A stretch of 64,000 bases of DNA from assembly GCF_003114835.2 (NCBI RefSeq), contig NZ_AP025028.1, positions 3,921,340 to 3,985,339 of the forward strand. The letters are read 5' to 3'. A model generated the notes under the pieces. That model saw only the letters and a program-made list of their open reading frames with translations. It ran no database searches and was not told the DNA's origin. The DNA comes from Leptospira kobayashii. GTDB lineage: Bacteria; Spirochaetota; Leptospiria; Leptospirales; Leptospiraceae. This document shows, in pieces, positions 49,073 to 60,045 of this stretch; within the stretch, counting starts at the first letter, position 1, and each line of letters starts with the position of its first letter. The translations under genes and the position numbers were made by a program.

Positions 49073-50332
49073 TTAATTCTCTATCAATACAAATTCCGTT
49101 CTGCGGTTTTTACGGGAAGATTCTTCGTCAGACTTGTTGATGAGCGGTTCGGTCGGTCCCTTCCCATCCGTTTCCAAACGTTTCGCATCCACACCTTTGG
49201 AAATCAGATAATCTTTCACGGATTTTGCCCTATCTTTGGAAAGAACCATATTGTCTTCGAACGTGCCGGTGACATCGGTATGACCGATGATCTTCATACG
49301 AACGGATTTGTTTTCGTGAAGATAATCGACGATCGAATCCAGAGGAGGCGTGGACTCGTTTTTTAATTTTGCAGAAGCTCTTTCAAAGTAGATATTATCC
49401 AAAGAAATCCGTTTCTTTTCCACTAACATTTCTTCAATGACGTTTTCTTTTTTAGGGATGGATGCCGTATAAATATCAAAGGATCTGTTTTCCACCCTTC
49501 TACAAAATACAAAAGTCTTCTTTACCTGTTGATAAACAATATAGGCTTCATCCGCTTCCGAGTTGATCCCTTCTCCCAAATTTTCCAGATCGGAAAATTT
49601 ACCTGAATCATGTTTTATCATATAAAGATCGTATCCTCCGAATCCTCCTGCGCGATTGGAAGCAAAAAACAGAATCGTTCCTTCATCATTCCATGCGGCT
49701 GCGATTGTTGAATTCGAATCATTAATGGGATCGGGCAGAGGAGTGGGCTTGGCCCAGGAATTTCCTTTTCGCTTGGAGATATAAATCTTTGCCTTATCCG
49801 GCTGTCCGAAAGGATATCTGGTAAACAATAAACTATCACCTAACAGGTGTGGATTTTCTTCAATTTCCTCGGTATTGATCGAAGAGGGTAGTGCTTGCGG
49901 ATTACTCCATTCTTTTCCCTGCCATTGGGAAATGTAAATATCCCTGGATATCCCTACTTTCCCTGTCGGAAGTTCTACCTCAACTGCTCCATCCCGGTTG
50001 GAAGAAAGTAGCAACGTTTTTCCATCCCTTGAGATAAAAGGACTTTGGTCGTCAAATTCAGAATTGAGCTCATCCACTTCTTCAGGAAAAGACCACTGAC
50101 CGTCTTTTTCCAAATTGCTTTTGAATATATCCGTATAACTCGTATTACTTCTTTTGGAATAAAAATACAAAGTCTTAGCATCAGGCGTAAGAGTAGGTGC
50201 AAACTCTTGGAAGTTGGTATTGATTTTACCTTTGATAGGTTCTACTATGATGGGAGAGTTTTCTTTGTTTTGCGAAAAAATCGATACGCCTGCAAAACAG
50301 AATACGAATACCAAGAAAGTTGATTTCAACAT
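49073..50332 (-). CDS. PD40 beta-propeller and OmpA domain envelope protein
   Basis: 419 aa with signal peptide. The middle holds PD40/TolB-like repeats (EFAPTLTPDAKTLYFYSKR, DDQSPFISRDGKTLLLSSNRDG, GTILFFASNRAGGFGGYDLY). The C-terminal OmpA domain (about 310-415) has KIIGHTDVTG, LSKDRAKSVKDYLISKGV and NRRTEFVLIE, which binds peptidoglycan. It probably tethers the outer membrane to the wall. Confidence 0.93.
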   Translation of the reverse strand: MLKSTFLVFVFCFAGVSIFSQNKENSPIIVEPIKGKINTNFQEFAPTLTPDAKTLYFYSKRSNTSYTDIFKSNLEKDGQWSFPEEVDELNSEFDDQSPFISRDGKTLLLSSNRDGAVEVELPTGKVGISRDIYISQWQGKEWSNPQALPSSINTEEIEENPHLLGDSLLFTRYPFGQPDKAKIYISKRKGNSWAKPTPLPDPINDSNSTIAAAWNDEGTILFFASNRAGGFGGYDLYMIKHDSGKFSDLENLGEGINSEADEAYIVYQQVKKTFVFCRRVENRSFDIYTASIPKKENVIEEMLVEKKRISLDNIYFERASAKLKNESTPPLDSIVDYLHENKSVRMKIIGHTDVTGTFEDNMVLSKDRAKSVKDYLISKGVDAKRLETDGKGPTEPLINKSDEESSRKNRRTEFVLIEN

Positions 50333-50365
50333 GGAGACCTCCCTGGTATCCGCTTTTTATAAAAA

Positions 50366-51622
50366 TTACGGAAGGTATTTCTTCAATGCCTCCGGAATTT
50401 GGAAAGTGCCGTCCTCTAATTGGTAATTTTCAATCACAGCAGCAAGCGTTCTTCCGATCGCGAGCCCCGAACCGTTTAGAGTGTGGACGAGTAGGTTTTT
50501 ACCTTCCTTCGATTTGTATCGAATTTTTCCCCTTCTTGCTTGATAGTCTTTGAAATTAGAAACGGAGGAAATTTCCATAAAACGGTTCAAACCGGGCATC
50601 CAAACTTCAATATCGTAAGTCTTGGACGATGCACTGGAAATGTCCTTGCTGCAAAGAAGCATCACTCTATAGGGAAGATTTAGTTTTTGTAAAATGGATT
50701 CTGCGTCGGAAAGCATCTTTTCGTGTTCTTCTTTGGAAGATTCCTGGCTCGTGAATTTTACCAATTCCACTTTTTGAAATTGATGAACCCGAACGAGTCC
50801 CCTTGTATCTCTTCCATAAGAACCAGCCTCTCTTCGAAAACAAGGAGTATGGGCGCAAACGGAAATGGGAAGATCCTTCTCATTTAAAATTTCATCGCGA
50901 TAGTAGTTGGTGAGAGGAACTTCCGCCGTAGGAATCAAATTGAGTCCGTCTTTTTCCAAACGGTAAAAATCTTCCGCAAACTTTGGCAGTTGCCCTGTAG
51001 CCGTCATGGACTCATCGTTCACAAGCACCGGAACCCACATCTCTTCATAACCGTTGGAACCGGTATGAGTGTCCAACATCAAGTTCATCAACGCTCTTTC
51101 CATCTTCGCGCCCAAACCTCGGTATGTATAAAAGCGGGCACCGGAGAGTTTGACCCCTCTTTCAAAATCGAAAATTTTCAAAGCTTCACCGATATCATAA
51201 TGCGGCTTAGGCGAAAATTTGAATTTTGGAATTTCTCCCCAACTGCGAACCAACACATTGTCTTCTTCGCTTTTTCCTTCGGGAACGGATTCATCCAAAA
51301 TATTCGGAAGACCTATATTCAAATCATGAAGAGACTCTTCTTGTTTAGCGAGTTCTTCTTCGATTTCTTTGATTCTATCTCCCACACCTTTGACGGAATT
51401 GGAAACTTCAGTGATGTCTTTTCCTTGCGCCTTTAAAATCCCAATCTCTTTGGAAACTTTATTTCTTTCGGCACGAAGGTTCTCAGCTTCTTGTTTTAAA
51501 GATTTTTGTTTTGTGGCAACATCTTTGATTTTTGTCTCGATGTCAGCGTTATAAGCTCCGCGTTTTTTCAAAGAAAGAATCAGTTCTTCCGGGTCTTGTA
51601 GAATTCGATTGATATCAAGCAT
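50366..51622 (-). CDS. serS: Seryl-tRNA synthetase
   Basis: 418 aa. The N-terminal coiled-coil arm (about 30-100) grips the long variable arm of tRNA-Ser. Class II motifs are present: motif 2 [21 protein letters not shown] and motif 3 [18 protein letters not shown]. Three tRNA-Ser genes lie about 7 kb away. It overlaps tatD by eight bases downstream of it on the same strand. Confidence 0.97.
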   Translation of the reverse strand: MLDINRILQDPEELILSLKKRGAYNADIETKIKDVATKQKSLKQEAENLRAERNKVSKEIGILKAQGKDITEVSNSVKGVGDRIKEIEEELAKQEESLHDLNIGLPNILDESVPEGKSEEDNVLVRSWGEIPKFKFSPKPHYDIGEALKIFDFERGVKLSGARFYTYRGLGAKMERALMNLMLDTHTGSNGYEEMWVPVLVNDESMTATGQLPKFAEDFYRLEKDGLNLIPTAEVPLTNYYRDEILNEKDLPISVCAHTPCFRREAGSYGRDTRGLVRVHQFQKVELVKFTSQESSKEEHEKMLSDAESILQKLNLPYRVMLLCSKDISSASSKTYDIEVWMPGLNRFMEISSVSNFKDYQARRGKIRYKSKEGKNLLVHTLNGSGLAIGRTLAAVIENYQLEDGTFQIPEALKKYLP

Positions 51623-52421
51623 GGTAAGCCTTTTTATTTATAAATTTTTCCGAATTGGAGTATAATTGTTCCGTAACGACAGCATTGGTTTCTTCCCGCA
51701 AAGAAAACATCCTTTCTAATATATAAGGCATGTTAGATGAGTCATTTCTTTTTCCCCGATGAGGAGGAGGGGCGAGAAAAGGAGAATCCGTTTCGATCAA
51801 CAAAGATTGCAAAGGAAGTTTTTTCGCCGCTTCATGAATGTCCGTAGCATTTTTAAAAGCAACGATTCCTGAGAAAGAAACGTAATAACCTAAATCTACG
51901 AATTTTTTCCCGGCTTCATAATCGTAAGTAAAACAATGAATCACACCGAATGCTTTTCCTTTGTATTCGGAAAGGGCTTCGTATGTTTCTTTGAAAGCAT
52001 CTCTGGAATGAATGACTACAGGCAATTTGTGTTTTGCGGAAAATTCCAAAAATTTGGAAAAGATTTCTCTTTGTAGTTTTTTAGTGGAAGCGTCATGATA
52101 CAAATCCATTCCGATTTCTCCGATTCCCGTAAAACGTGGATGATCCAATTGTTCTTCGGCAAATTTAAGTATCTGATCCGCATTTGGAAATTCATGAGTC
52201 TCCGTAGGATGGCATCCGACAGTGTAGTGAATTCCCAAGTCTTCCGTAGAAAAACTGTCAGCAATTTCCCTAGCCTTCAAAGAACTTGGTAAGTCGATTC
52301 CGATCTGTACAATTTTTTTCACACCGGCAACAGCGGATTTTTGTAAGGATTCGGCTATATCTTGTCCTTGTTCCTGAATTATGTCTAAATGACAATGTGT
52401 ATCGATTAAAGAATAGGCCAT
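51615..52421 (-). CDS. tatD: TatD family deoxyribonuclease
   Basis: 268 aa from the ATG at 52421, which gives [13 protein letters not shown] with the metal ligands HCH. Family segments [43 protein letters not shown] and [19 protein letters not shown] are all present. It is a metal-dependent DNase/3'-5' exonuclease. An upstream in-frame extension to 52517 lacks similarity. Confidence 0.95.
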   Translation of the reverse strand: MAYSLIDTHCHLDIIQEQGQDIAESLQKSAVAGVKKIVQIGIDLPSSLKAREIADSFSTEDLGIHYTVGCHPTETHEFPNADQILKFAEEQLDHPRFTGIGEIGMDLYHDASTKKLQREIFSKFLEFSAKHKLPVVIHSRDAFKETYEALSEYKGKAFGVIHCFTYDYEAGKKFVDLGYYVSFSGIVAFKNATDIHEAAKKLPLQSLLIETDSPFLAPPPHRGKRNDSSNMPYILERMFSLREETNAVVTEQLYSNSEKFINKKAYHA

Positions 52422-52525
52422 ATAGCTCAGGTTTTGCAAATTAGATTGACTGAAAATGAAAATTCCATCGAAAGTTATAGAAGAACGTAATGTTTTATTA
52501 AACGACGGGATAAGCAAAAACTAAA

Positions 52526-53521
52526 GTGAATTTCAAGAGCCGCCTAAATCTAATTTTTTACCGTCTTCGGTATAAATTCCAGGAGTGGAAGTTACGCCTT
52601 TCCCAGCGTTACGAAGATTTAGATAAAAAAGGCCGGGAAAGACTGACCATTATGGTCATTCCCCATACCGACCGTAGAACGATCAATTTCATCATATCTT
52701 ACAAAGCTATTTCCATTTTCATAGGTATTGTCGTTATCTTACTTGTCATTAGCGCTGTGAATGTACTTTCTCATAGCGGTTCCGTTCACCAATTAACAGA
52801 GCTTAATCTCACGAACAAAGATTTTATCCGTCAGTCTTCTAAAATGAAAGAAGAAGTGGGATCTCTCCATGAAACGATCCAATATTATTATGAAAAGATT
52901 TCCAGTCTGTATATCAAACTTGGCGGAGACCCGGCTCGTGTTTCCAAAGGTATGGGCGGCGCTGCAAACTTAAACCAATTCGCTTCTTTACAAGGTACAC
53001 CGCAAACAGACATCACTGATGAGTCTTTCCGTATCAAAGAAGACATTCACAATTTAAAATTATCTTCCGAACTATCCGATGAGATCATCAAACTCATCAA
53101 AAAAAGAAAAAGTATCATCCGCAATACTCCTTCCATCTGGCCGACCAAAGGATATGTTTTGTTTCCTTTCGGAAAGTACCTTTCTCCCATCACTGGAAAA
53201 GAAGAATTGAACAAGGGACTCGACATCGGATCTTTTCCGGGAGCCGAAGTAGTTGCTACTGCTCCCGGTTTAGTTTTTGATACTGGATTTTCTCCTGCTA
53301 CGGGATACTATATCAAACTCGCGCACAAGTTCGGATGGAAAACGATTTACTCCAATCTTGACCGGGTCAAAGTGAAAAAAGGAGAGCGTATATCCAAGTC
53401 GGATGTGATTGGTTATGTGGGAAAAACTCCCGAAAATCCAATCTACCATTTACATTATGAAGTCCATGTCGGAACACAACCACTCAATCCGTTTTCCTTT
53501 CTCAACCAAATTCAAGAATAA
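52526..53521 (+). CDS. Degenerate LytM/M23-domain protein, membrane-anchored
   Basis: 331 aa from GTG 52526. One transmembrane segment (residues 52-75), a coiled coil (90-130), and a LytM-like domain (215-328). The domain lacks catalytic residues: the first zinc His of HxxxD is Asn (LNKGLD), and the catalytic His of the YxH motif is Asn (TIYSNL); only Asp and the C-terminal HLH remain. It is therefore likely a non-enzymatic scaffold or activator. Its stop overlaps the bactofilin start (TAATG), as in bactofilin-LytM pairs that shape the wall elsewhere. Confidence 0.88.
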   Translation: MNFKSRLNLIFYRLRYKFQEWKLRLSQRYEDLDKKGRERLTIMVIPHTDRRTINFIISYKAISIFIGIVVILLVISAVNVLSHSGSVHQLTELNLTNKDFIRQSSKMKEEVGSLHETIQYYYEKISSLYIKLGGDPARVSKGMGGAANLNQFASLQGTPQTDITDESFRIKEDIHNLKLSSELSDEIIKLIKKRKSIIRNTPSIWPTKGYVLFPFGKYLSPITGKEELNKGLDIGSFPGAEVVATAPGLVFDTGFSPATGYYIKLAHKFGWKTIYSNLDRVKVKKGERISKSDVIGYVGKTPENPIYHLHYEVHVGTQPLNPFSFLNQIQE

Positions 53522-53868
53522 TGCCCTCACCTGAAATAGAAGAAGAGTTTTTAGTCAATAGTGTCATCGGAGAAGGTGCTGAGTTCACCGGTGAATTCAA
53601 ATTTTCCGGCCTCATCCGTATCGACGGAAGATTCCGTGGAGTTTTGGAAACCGACGGGAAAGTCCTTATAGGAAAAACCGGAATCGTCGATACTGATATC
53701 AGAGCGAAAGTAGTAGTTGCCGGTGGAGAAATCCGGGGCAATATTTTTGCAACTGAAAGGGTGACTCTTCTTTCCAGCTGTCGATTGGAAGGAGATGTTG
53801 TAACTCCTAGATTGATTGTGGAAGAGGGCGTGGTTTTTCACGGTAAGTGTACGATCAACCCTACTTAA
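53521..53868 (+). CDS. Bactofilin
   Basis: 115 aa with a bactofilin beta-helix: VNSVIGEGAEFTGEFKFSGLIRIDGRFRGVLETDGKVLIGKTGIVDTDIRAKVVVAGGEIRGNI is made of regular hydrophobic turns. Bactofilins polymerise and localise wall enzymes and shape proteins; in Leptospira they affect the helical form of the cell. It is coupled to the LytM-like gene and 15 bases before the DUF327 gene. Confidence 0.95.
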   Translation: MPSPEIEEEFLVNSVIGEGAEFTGEFKFSGLIRIDGRFRGVLETDGKVLIGKTGIVDTDIRAKVVVAGGEIRGNIFATERVTLLSSCRLEGDVVTPRLIVEEGVVFHGKCTINPT

Positions 53869-53883
53869 AGTTTCGGGGGATCT

Positions 53884-54351
53884 ATGTTCGTACAAAATAC
53901 AAATAACAAACCGGTATCCAATTCCCCCAAACGCAAACCGGGAGAAAAAGAAAAACTCCAGGAAACTTCCGAATCCAAAAATTTAACCTTCCTGGAAATT
54001 TTGGAATCCATCGTCCCTTCCGACGGGGAAAACACAAAAGAATTAAACGAGCTTTGGAAAGATCTTCCCGATTTGGAAAAAGCCCTCATTGCCAATCCGA
54101 ATCATTCCAACCTGAAAGAATACAAAGAGCATATCAAAAACATTGCTCAATTGATTTTGAAGAAAAATCATAAAGTCATGCAGGCACCTTCCCGGGGTAG
54201 AAATGATAACAAAGACATTCGTTATGTCAAGATTGTAGATGAGAAATTGGATCTTTTGGCAAAAACCATGTTTTCCCCCAACAACTCCGCCTTCGCAATT
54301 TTGAAACAATTAGATGAAATCAGAGGTCTATTGATTGATCTAAAAGGATAA
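53884..54351 (+). CDS. DUF327/YaaR family protein
   Basis: 155 aa. An N-terminal polar, Lys/Pro-rich part is followed by the YaaR core: LTFLEILESIVPSDGENTKELNELWKDLPDLEKALIANPNHSNLKEYKEHIKNIAQLIL and KIVDEKLDLLAKTMF. Its function is not known. It is 4 bases upstream of the ABC transporter and 15 after the bactofilin. Confidence 0.85.
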   Translation: MFVQNTNNKPVSNSPKRKPGEKEKLQETSESKNLTFLEILESIVPSDGENTKELNELWKDLPDLEKALIANPNHSNLKEYKEHIKNIAQLILKKNHKVMQAPSRGRNDNKDIRYVKIVDEKLDLLAKTMFSPNNSAFAILKQLDEIRGLLIDLKG

Positions 54352-54355
54352 TTTT

Positions 54356-56119
54356 TTGAAAGACTCGAACCGCCCCATCAGTAAGAACCTAAAGGTTCTT
54401 AGCAAAACCATGGCTTATATAAAGCCTTATCGTTTACAAGTATCCCTTTCCTCTTTTGCCTTACTTTTCACCGCTGCGATCACACTTTCCCTCGGTCAGG
54501 GATTGAAACATTTGGTCGATGCGGGCTTCACTGCAAGATCCAAAGAAGAGCTCACATTCTCTCTTTTTATACTGATCTTCATTGGATTTTTGTTAGCCAG
54601 TGGAACATATTTGAGACATTACTTGGTCTCTTGGATCGGAGAGAGAGTTTCTTCCGATATCAGAACCGATGTATTCCGTCATGTTGTGGATCTGCATCCT
54701 CATTTTTTTGAAACCAATTCGCCGGGAGAAATTCAATCCAGAATTACAACGGACACTACTCTTTTGCAAACAGTGATAGGTTCTTCCGCTTCCATCGCGC
54801 TTCGTAATTTTCTACTGTTTATCGGAGGAATGATCTTTCTTTTTGTCACCAATGTGAAATTGACTGCGATCGTACTTTTGAGTGTTCCGTTTGTATTGTT
54901 TCCTATTTTATTTTACGGACGAAAGGTCCGTAAACTCTCCCGCGATACTCAGGATAAAATCGCAAACGTAGGATCTTATGTAAGCGAATCTCTTTTCAAT
55001 ATCAAAATCGTTCAGAGCTTTTTTCACCAGGAAATAGACAAACGAAAATTTCATGAAACTGTGGAAGATGCTTTCGAGGTTTCCGTTCTCCGTATCCGAC
55101 AAAGATCCATGCTGATAGCGACTGTCATTTTACTCATCTTAGCCGGAATCAGTTTCATGTTATGGATCGGTGGATTGGATGTTTTGGAAGGAAGGATCAC
55201 AGGCGGGGAGCTGATTGCATTTTCTTTTTATGCAATCATGGTGGCAAATTCCGTCGGAGCTATTTCCGAAGTCATCGGAGATTTGCAAAGAGCCGCCGGT
55301 GCTACGGAAAGATTAATGGAACTTTTGGATTCCGAATCCAACATCAAAGATCCTCTCACACCGATTCATTTACCTATTGATACAATCGGGGAAATTCGAT
55401 TTGAAAATCTTTCCTTTCATTATCCTTCCCGTCCCGATAGAAATGCAATTGACTCTTTCCATTTAAACCTACCGGCCCAAAAATCCACCGCACTTGTTGG
55501 ACCTTCCGGAGGAGGAAAGTCTACACTCTTCGAACTCATTTTACGTTTTTATGATCCGCAGGAAGGAAGGATAACAATCGATGGAATCGATATCCGAACT
55601 CTTACATTGAAGGACCTTCGTTCCCTCATAGGATTTGTTCCCCAACAACCGATTTTGTTTTCTGGAACACTCCGTGAAAACATCGCATACGGAAGACCGG
55701 ATGCAACTCTTGAAGAAATTGAACGTGCCGCAGAACAAGCGTATGTTACCGAATTTATGGATCATTTGAAAGACGGATACAATACGGATCTAGGTCATAT
55801 GGGCACTCGACTTTCCGGAGGGCAAAAGCAAAGAATCGCAATTGCTCGGGCGATTTTAAGAAATCCTAAAATTTTACTTCTGGATGAAGCAACATCCGCT
55901 TTGGATTCTGAATCGGAAAGAATGGTTCAGAAAGCTTTGGATTCTTTGATGAAAGACAGAACGACTCTGATGATTGCACATAGACTGGCAACCATCGTTC
56001 GCTCCGATCAGATTGTTGTGATCCAACAAGGTAAGATTGATTCTATCGGAACTCATGAAGAGTTACAGAACCAAAGTGAACTTTATGCGCGACTTTCCAA
56101 ATTACAATTTCAAACCTAA
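54356..56119 (+). CDS. ABC transporter with fused permease and ATPase (MsbA-like)
   Basis: 587 aa half-transporter with six transmembrane helices (about 25-320) and an ATPase domain: [24 protein letters not shown] (Walker A), [23 protein letters not shown] (Q loop), [36 protein letters not shown] (signature, Walker B) and [12 protein letters not shown]. MsbA-type proteins flip lipids such as lipid A precursors. The start is TTG 54356, with AAAGGA 8 bases upstream. Its end overlaps parB by 18 bases. Confidence 0.9.
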   Translation: MKDSNRPISKNLKVLSKTMAYIKPYRLQVSLSSFALLFTAAITLSLGQGLKHLVDAGFTARSKEELTFSLFILIFIGFLLASGTYLRHYLVSWIGERVSSDIRTDVFRHVVDLHPHFFETNSPGEIQSRITTDTTLLQTVIGSSASIALRNFLLFIGGMIFLFVTNVKLTAIVLLSVPFVLFPILFYGRKVRKLSRDTQDKIANVGSYVSESLFNIKIVQSFFHQEIDKRKFHETVEDAFEVSVLRIRQRSMLIATVILLILAGISFMLWIGGLDVLEGRITGGELIAFSFYAIMVANSVGAISEVIGDLQRAAGATERLMELLDSESNIKDPLTPIHLPIDTIGEIRFENLSFHYPSRPDRNAIDSFHLNLPAQKSTALVGPSGGGKSTLFELILRFYDPQEGRITIDGIDIRTLTLKDLRSLIGFVPQQPILFSGTLRENIAYGRPDATLEEIERAAEQAYVTEFMDHLKDGYNTDLGHMGTRLSGGQKQRIAIARAILRNPKILLLDEATSALDSESERMVQKALDSLMKDRTTLMIAHRLATIVRSDQIVVIQQGKIDSIGTHEELQNQSELYARLSKLQFQT

Positions 56120-56995
56120 TTGCTCTAGGATTCGTTCCATGTCGGAAAGATTTGCATAATTGAATGTGATCTTTCCTTTTCCATTATTATCATTATGAGA
56201 GATTTCCACTTTGGCACTGAACTTGTTTCTAAGTTTGCCTTCGATCTTTACAATGCTTGCATCTTTCTCTGATCCCGAACCGGAACTCTTTTGTTTTTTA
56301 TCCGGGTTTAAAATGGAAGAAACATAATTCTCTACTTCGCGGGCAGTCCAATTTTCAGTGATGATCTTGTTCGCAACTTCGATTTGTTTTTTAGTTTCGG
56401 GAAGAGAAAGCAATGGCCTTGTTTGACCTTCGGAAAGTTTTCCTTCTTTAATCAAATCCTGAACTTGAGAAGGAAGACCCAAAAGGCGAATCAAGTTGGC
56501 AATGGTGGATCTGTTTTTTCCAACCCGAGTCGCAAGGTCCGTCACTTTCAAAGATCTTTTTTCAATTAGATTTTGATAAGCTTGCGCTTCTTCTATCGGG
56601 TTTAAATCTTCTCTTTGCAAATTTTCGATTAATGCGAGTTCCATCATGTCCGCATCGGAAACGTCTTTAACGATAGCTGGAATTTTTTGGAAACCGGCAA
56701 GCTTGCAAGCGCGTAGTCTTCTCTCGCCGGCAATCAGAATGAAGCCGGCACCCGCGGTATTCTTTTGAACGACGATCGGTTGAATCACTCCATGCTGTTG
56801 GATGGTTTGTGAAAGTTCCTGGATCGCCGTTTCTGAAAAATGTTTTCTAGGTTGGTGAGGGTTAGGAACAATCTCAGAGATTCGTATTTCGCGTAATCCG
56901 GAAACATCATCTGTATTGAGTTCAACATTCTTTTCGTTAACGGGAATTAGGTTACCAAGTCCTCTTCCTAAAACTTTTCCTTTGCCCAGTGCCAT
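56102..56995 (-). CDS. parB: Chromosome partitioning protein ParB
   Basis: 297 aa. Begins [17 protein letters not shown], has the CTP-binding motif [20 protein letters not shown], helix-turn-helix residues [20 protein letters not shown] and [22 protein letters not shown], and a C-terminal dimer domain. ParB binds parS and spreads as a CTP-dependent clamp. Two parS sites lie at 58258 and 59233. The start is 4 bases from the parA stop. Confidence 0.97.
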   Translation of the reverse strand: MALGKGKVLGRGLGNLIPVNEKNVELNTDDVSGLREIRISEIVPNPHQPRKHFSETAIQELSQTIQQHGVIQPIVVQKNTAGAGFILIAGERRLRACKLAGFQKIPAIVKDVSDADMMELALIENLQREDLNPIEEAQAYQNLIEKRSLKVTDLATRVGKNRSTIANLIRLLGLPSQVQDLIKEGKLSEGQTRPLLSLPETKKQIEVANKIITENWTAREVENYVSSILNPDKKQKSSGSGSEKDASIVKIEGKLRNKFSAKVEISHNDNNGKGKITFNYANLSDMERILEQLGLKL

Positions 56996-56999
56996 TTTC

Positions 57000-57761
57000 T
57001 TAACCCTGACCGACGATTTCTTCTGCTAGACTTTTATAACTTTTCGCACCGATCCCTTCCGGGTCGTAGTAGTTGATTGGTTTTCCAAAAGAAGGAGCTT
57101 CCGACAATTTTATATTTCTAGGAATGATTGTATTATAAACTTTTTCTTTGAAGTAGTTGCGAACATCTTCCGCTACTTGATTGGCAAGGTTTGTTCTTTT
57201 GTCATACATCGTAAGAAGCACTCCTTCCAATTCCAAACTTTTATTCCATTGAGATTGAACAAGCGAGATGATTCTCATGAGTTGTGATAAACCTTCCAAA
57301 GCAAAATACTCTGTTTGCAAAGTGATCATCACAGACTGAGAAGCGCAAAGTGCATTGATGGTAAGTACTCCGAGGGAAGGAGGACAATCGATCAAGATGT
57401 AATCGTAATCTGCTTGCACACTTGCGAGTGCGTCTTTGAGTTTGAATTCTTTTTTCTCAATTCCAAGGAAGTCGACTTCCAATCCTGATAAGTTGATGTT
57501 GGCAGGAATGATATCAAGGTTTGCTATAAAAGATTTTTGAATCGCCTCTCTTGCGGAAAGTTCTCCAATCAAAACCTCGTAAGTTGTTTTGTTGAGTGAC
57601 TGCACTTCCAATCCCAAACCGGATCCTGAGTTTCCTTGCGGATCAATGTCCAAGAGTAAAATTTTCTTTCCGAGCTCAACTAGGTTCGACGCTAGATTGA
57701 TCGCTGTGGTTGTTTTTCCCACTCCACCTTTCTGGTTGCTAATCGAAACTATTTTACCCAT
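57000..57761 (-). CDS. parA: Chromosome partitioning ATPase ParA/Soj
   Basis: 253 aa from the ATG at 57761, giving [26 protein letters not shown] with the deviant Walker A. Other parts: [35 protein letters not shown] and [26 protein letters not shown]. It overlaps the end of rsmG by eight bases. Order is rsmG, parA, parB. Confidence 0.97.
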   Translation of the reverse strand: MGKIVSISNQKGGVGKTTTAINLASNLVELGKKILLLDIDPQGNSGSGLGLEVQSLNKTTYEVLIGELSAREAIQKSFIANLDIIPANINLSGLEVDFLGIEKKEFKLKDALASVQADYDYILIDCPPSLGVLTINALCASQSVMITLQTEYFALEGLSQLMRIISLVQSQWNKSLELEGVLLTMYDKRTNLANQVAEDVRNYFKEKVYNTIIPRNIKLSEAPSFGKPINYYDPEGIGAKSYKSLAEEIVGQG

Positions 57762-58497
57762 TGCCTTCTTTACTCTCCTTGCTGATGTCTTTCCAAAGTC
57801 TGGGGTAACCCGTAATTGGTTCGGAATCCTTTTGCAGTATTTTAATATGTCGCTTTCCCACAAACTCTAATTCCGTAAGTTCGATTTCTTTTTTAATTCG
57901 GAAGCCACTGTATTTCAAAACTTTTGTTTCTATCTTCTCATCAAAATTTCTCTGACCTAGGAAAGGGCAAAAATATCCTCCCTTCTTGACTAAATTGGAA
58001 ACTACTTCTACCATAAAAGGGTAGGGGACTACCGCACGGGAAGTTACCAGATCAAATTTTCTTTTCTCTTCTTCTGCTCTCATATATTCAAAAGAAATTC
58101 TATCATTTGCCCCGGACAAATTTCCTTTTCTGACCTCTTCTTCCAGAAGGAAAAGTTTTCTTTTTTGAGAATCGATGAGTGTAAGCTTAGGAGATTCTTT
58201 GAGACATAAAAAAAGAAATCCGGGAAGACCAGGGCCTGTGCCTACATCCGCCAGATTTGTTTCACGTGAAACAAATCCCGACTCCTTTAGTTTAAAAACA
58301 AAAACCAAACAGTCGATGATATGCCGATCTAAAATCAACGCGGAATCATTCTTAGAGAAAAAGCCACCTTTCTCATTTTCACGAATCAAAAATTCGTGAT
58401 AGAGATCTATCTTCTTCCAATCAAATTGTGCATCCAAACTTTCAAATATCCGAGGAAGCAAAGAGGAAACTTTTTCGCGCGCTAAATTTTCTGCCAT
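57754..58497 (-). CDS. rsmG: 16S rRNA (guanine-527-N7)-methyltransferase
   Basis: 247 aa. SAM-binding [40 protein letters not shown] is characteristic; the FVSRETN codons contain a perfect parS. A later [10 protein letters not shown] segment matches RsmG. It methylates G527 in 16S rRNA. The rsmG-parA-parB order is found near many replication origins. Confidence 0.95.
   Translation of the reverse strand: MAENLAREKVSSLLPRIFESLDAQFDWKKIDLYHEFLIRENEKGGFFSKNDSALILDRHIIDCLVFVFKLKESGFVSRETNLADVGTGPGLPGFLFLCLKESPKLTLIDSQKRKLFLLEEEVRKGNLSGANDRISFEYMRAEEEKRKFDLVTSRAVVPYPFMVEVVSNLVKKGGYFCPFLGQRNFDEKIETKVLKYSGFRIKKEIELTELEFVGKRHIKILQKDSEPITGYPRLWKDISKESKEGNG
58258..58273. promoter_or_regulatory. parS site (perfect consensus)
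   Basis: TGTTTCACGTGAAACA is the exact palindromic parS consensus bound by ParB. It lies inside rsmG, about 0.5 kb upstream of parA and 1.3 kb from the parB start. Confidence 0.93.
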
Positions 58498-58553
58498 AAT
58501 TGTTACTTAATTTCTAAAAATCGTCGATGGTTCTAATAGGAGAATTCTTTTCC

Positions 58554-59378
58554 ATGAAACGATTTTTAATCTTAACATTTACACTCATTGCTTTCTTACT
58601 ACTTACGCTTCCTTCGTTTGCATTCACTCCCGGAAAATGGTCTCACAAAGATCAGTTTGTTTTTTTCAAAGGAAAGAAAGGTCCATCCAAAGAGATCGTT
58701 CGCAACTCAGAAGGACAAGTCATCTATGTAGCGGAATATGTTTATGATGAAGACGGTCATCTCGTCCAAGAAACTTACTCTGATAAAGAAGGTAAGTCGG
58801 ATGGTAAAACCATCTTTCGTTACACAGAAGGACTTGTAACTTCAGAAGAAGTCTATGGTCAGAACAACACTCTTGTAGAAAGAAAAGACTTCGTCTATAA
58901 AGGCAAAATTCTCAAAAGACTGGTCGTTAAAAACTTCGAAGGAAAGAATCTGATCAGTTATACTTTGGAAACGGACAAAGACGGAATGCTAGTCAGTGGC
59001 GAAGGTAAAAATTCAGAATCCAAAGATGTAGAATCCTTTCGTATCATTCCTGATCCTAAAAAACTAAACGTTCAAATTCAATTCCTATTGGATGATAAGA
59101 AAATCAAACTAGGGGAGATTCACTTTAAGTATGATGCCAAAGGAAACTTGGTGGAACGTGAATTCTTCCAAGCGGAAGTTCATAGAGTGAATAAATTGAA
59201 ATACAAAACAGATGGAAGCCTGGAATCTTTTTCGTTTCACGTGAAACAAGGGGACAATTGGGTTCTAGAAAAAACTCATTTCCTTCTCTACGATGAGAAC
59301 TCCAAAAGCAAAGTTTCCAAACAAGATAAGAAGGAAGAGTTCTTATCTAACGGAAACAATTCTCCTATAGAACATTAA
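58554..59378 (+). CDS. Hypothetical secreted protein with repeated strand motifs
   Basis: 274 aa from ATG 58554, with a signal peptide (LILTFTLIAFLLLTLPSFAF). AGGAG lies 12 bases upstream. The mature part is built of repeated short hairpins (YDEDGHLVQETYSDKEG, YTEGLVTSEEVYGQN, YDAKGNLVEREF) like toxin/Rhs-type YD repeats or MORN-like repeats. Function is not recognised. It contains a near-consensus parS. It is divergent from rsmG. Confidence 0.7.
   Translation: MKRFLILTFTLIAFLLLTLPSFAFTPGKWSHKDQFVFFKGKKGPSKEIVRNSEGQVIYVAEYVYDEDGHLVQETYSDKEGKSDGKTIFRYTEGLVTSEEVYGQNNTLVERKDFVYKGKILKRLVVKNFEGKNLISYTLETDKDGMLVSGEGKNSESKDVESFRIIPDPKKLNVQIQFLLDDKKIKLGEIHFKYDAKGNLVEREFFQAEVHRVNKLKYKTDGSLESFSFHVKQGDNWVLEKTHFLLYDENSKSKVSKQDKKEEFLSNGNNSPIEH
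59233..59248. promoter_or_regulatory. parS site (15 of 16 match)
   Basis: CGTTTCACGTGAAACA differs from consensus only at the first base; the inner 14 bases are a perfect palindrome. It is within the gene at 58554-59378, about 1 kb from the first parS. Confidence 0.88.
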
Positions 59379-59382
59379 AATG

Positions 59383-59420
59383 AAAAGGGTAAGTAGTTAT
59401 TAAAACCGCTTACCCTTTTT
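59383..59420 (+). terminator. Intrinsic terminator
   Basis: AAAAGGGTAAG and CTTACCCTTTT form an 11-bp stem around a 15-base loop, followed by T-rich sequence, 5 bases after the stop of 58554-59378. Confidence 0.75.
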
Positions 59421-59424
59421 CTTA

Positions 59425-59456
59425 GATTCTAATTGGATCTGAAGCAAATTAGAATC
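59425..59456. repeat. Second inverted repeat next to the terminator
   Basis: GATTCTAATT and AATTAGAATC flank a 12-base loop. It lies between the + terminator and the end of the minus gene at 59470, and may serve that gene, but no U-run follows on either strand. Confidence 0.45.
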
Positions 59457-59469
59457 CGAAACTTTCTTC

Positions 59470-59904
59470 TTAACCCAAAAACAACTTCAACAATCCTCCC
59501 AAGATCGCAACCAAGATAGTTCCGTTGATTGCATTTGCAACACGTGCTTGTGTTCGAATGATCTTTTCCAAAGATTCAAATCGGGAAGTCATTTGTTTCT
59601 GCATGGATTCGAATCTTTCATCAGCAACATCAAAGCTTGCGTTCATGATTTGATTTGTCTGGTGCATTCGTTCCGCAAGAAGATCTATTTTCCCGACAAG
59701 CAAATCAATCCTTCCTGCCAAGAGCCGAATCTCAACCCGGATTCCTACTTGTTCATACTGCATTGGTCTCAGTACTTCTTTATCAAATTTCAACTCGTTA
59801 CTTGCCAATGCTTCGGAAAGTTTTCTATCGATCGCCTTTTCAAAAGCATCCGCTTCGGATTCAGAGAAAGAATGTCTCGTTAAGATTGAAGTGATTGTTG
59901 TCAT
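59470..59904 (-). CDS. Coiled-coil protein with C-terminal membrane anchor
   Basis: 144 aa from ATG 59904. Coiled coil spans about residues 35-115 (RLLAGRIDLLVGKIDLLAERMHQTN has a repeated 7-8 residue unit GRIDLLVGKIDLL), and the C-terminal AINGTILVAILGGLLKLFLG is a membrane segment. It resembles bdr/DUF1640-like proteins (CCDC90 family) with the coil-then-anchor order. Function is unknown. Confidence 0.68.
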   Translation of the reverse strand: MTTITSILTRHSFSESEADAFEKAIDRKLSEALASNELKFDKEVLRPMQYEQVGIRVEIRLLAGRIDLLVGKIDLLAERMHQTNQIMNASFDVADERFESMQKQMTSRFESLEKIIRTQARVANAINGTILVAILGGLLKLFLG

Positions 59905-60045
59905 AATACCATCCATGCGGAGCAAACATAAAGAAGATCTGCCCGGCGTAAGAAGAGGTAAAAAACTGATACGATTGGTTCTAAAAAAAATCGATTGGAA
60001 GAATAAATAAGAGCAAGATCATCCGACGCGATCGCCGGATGAGTT

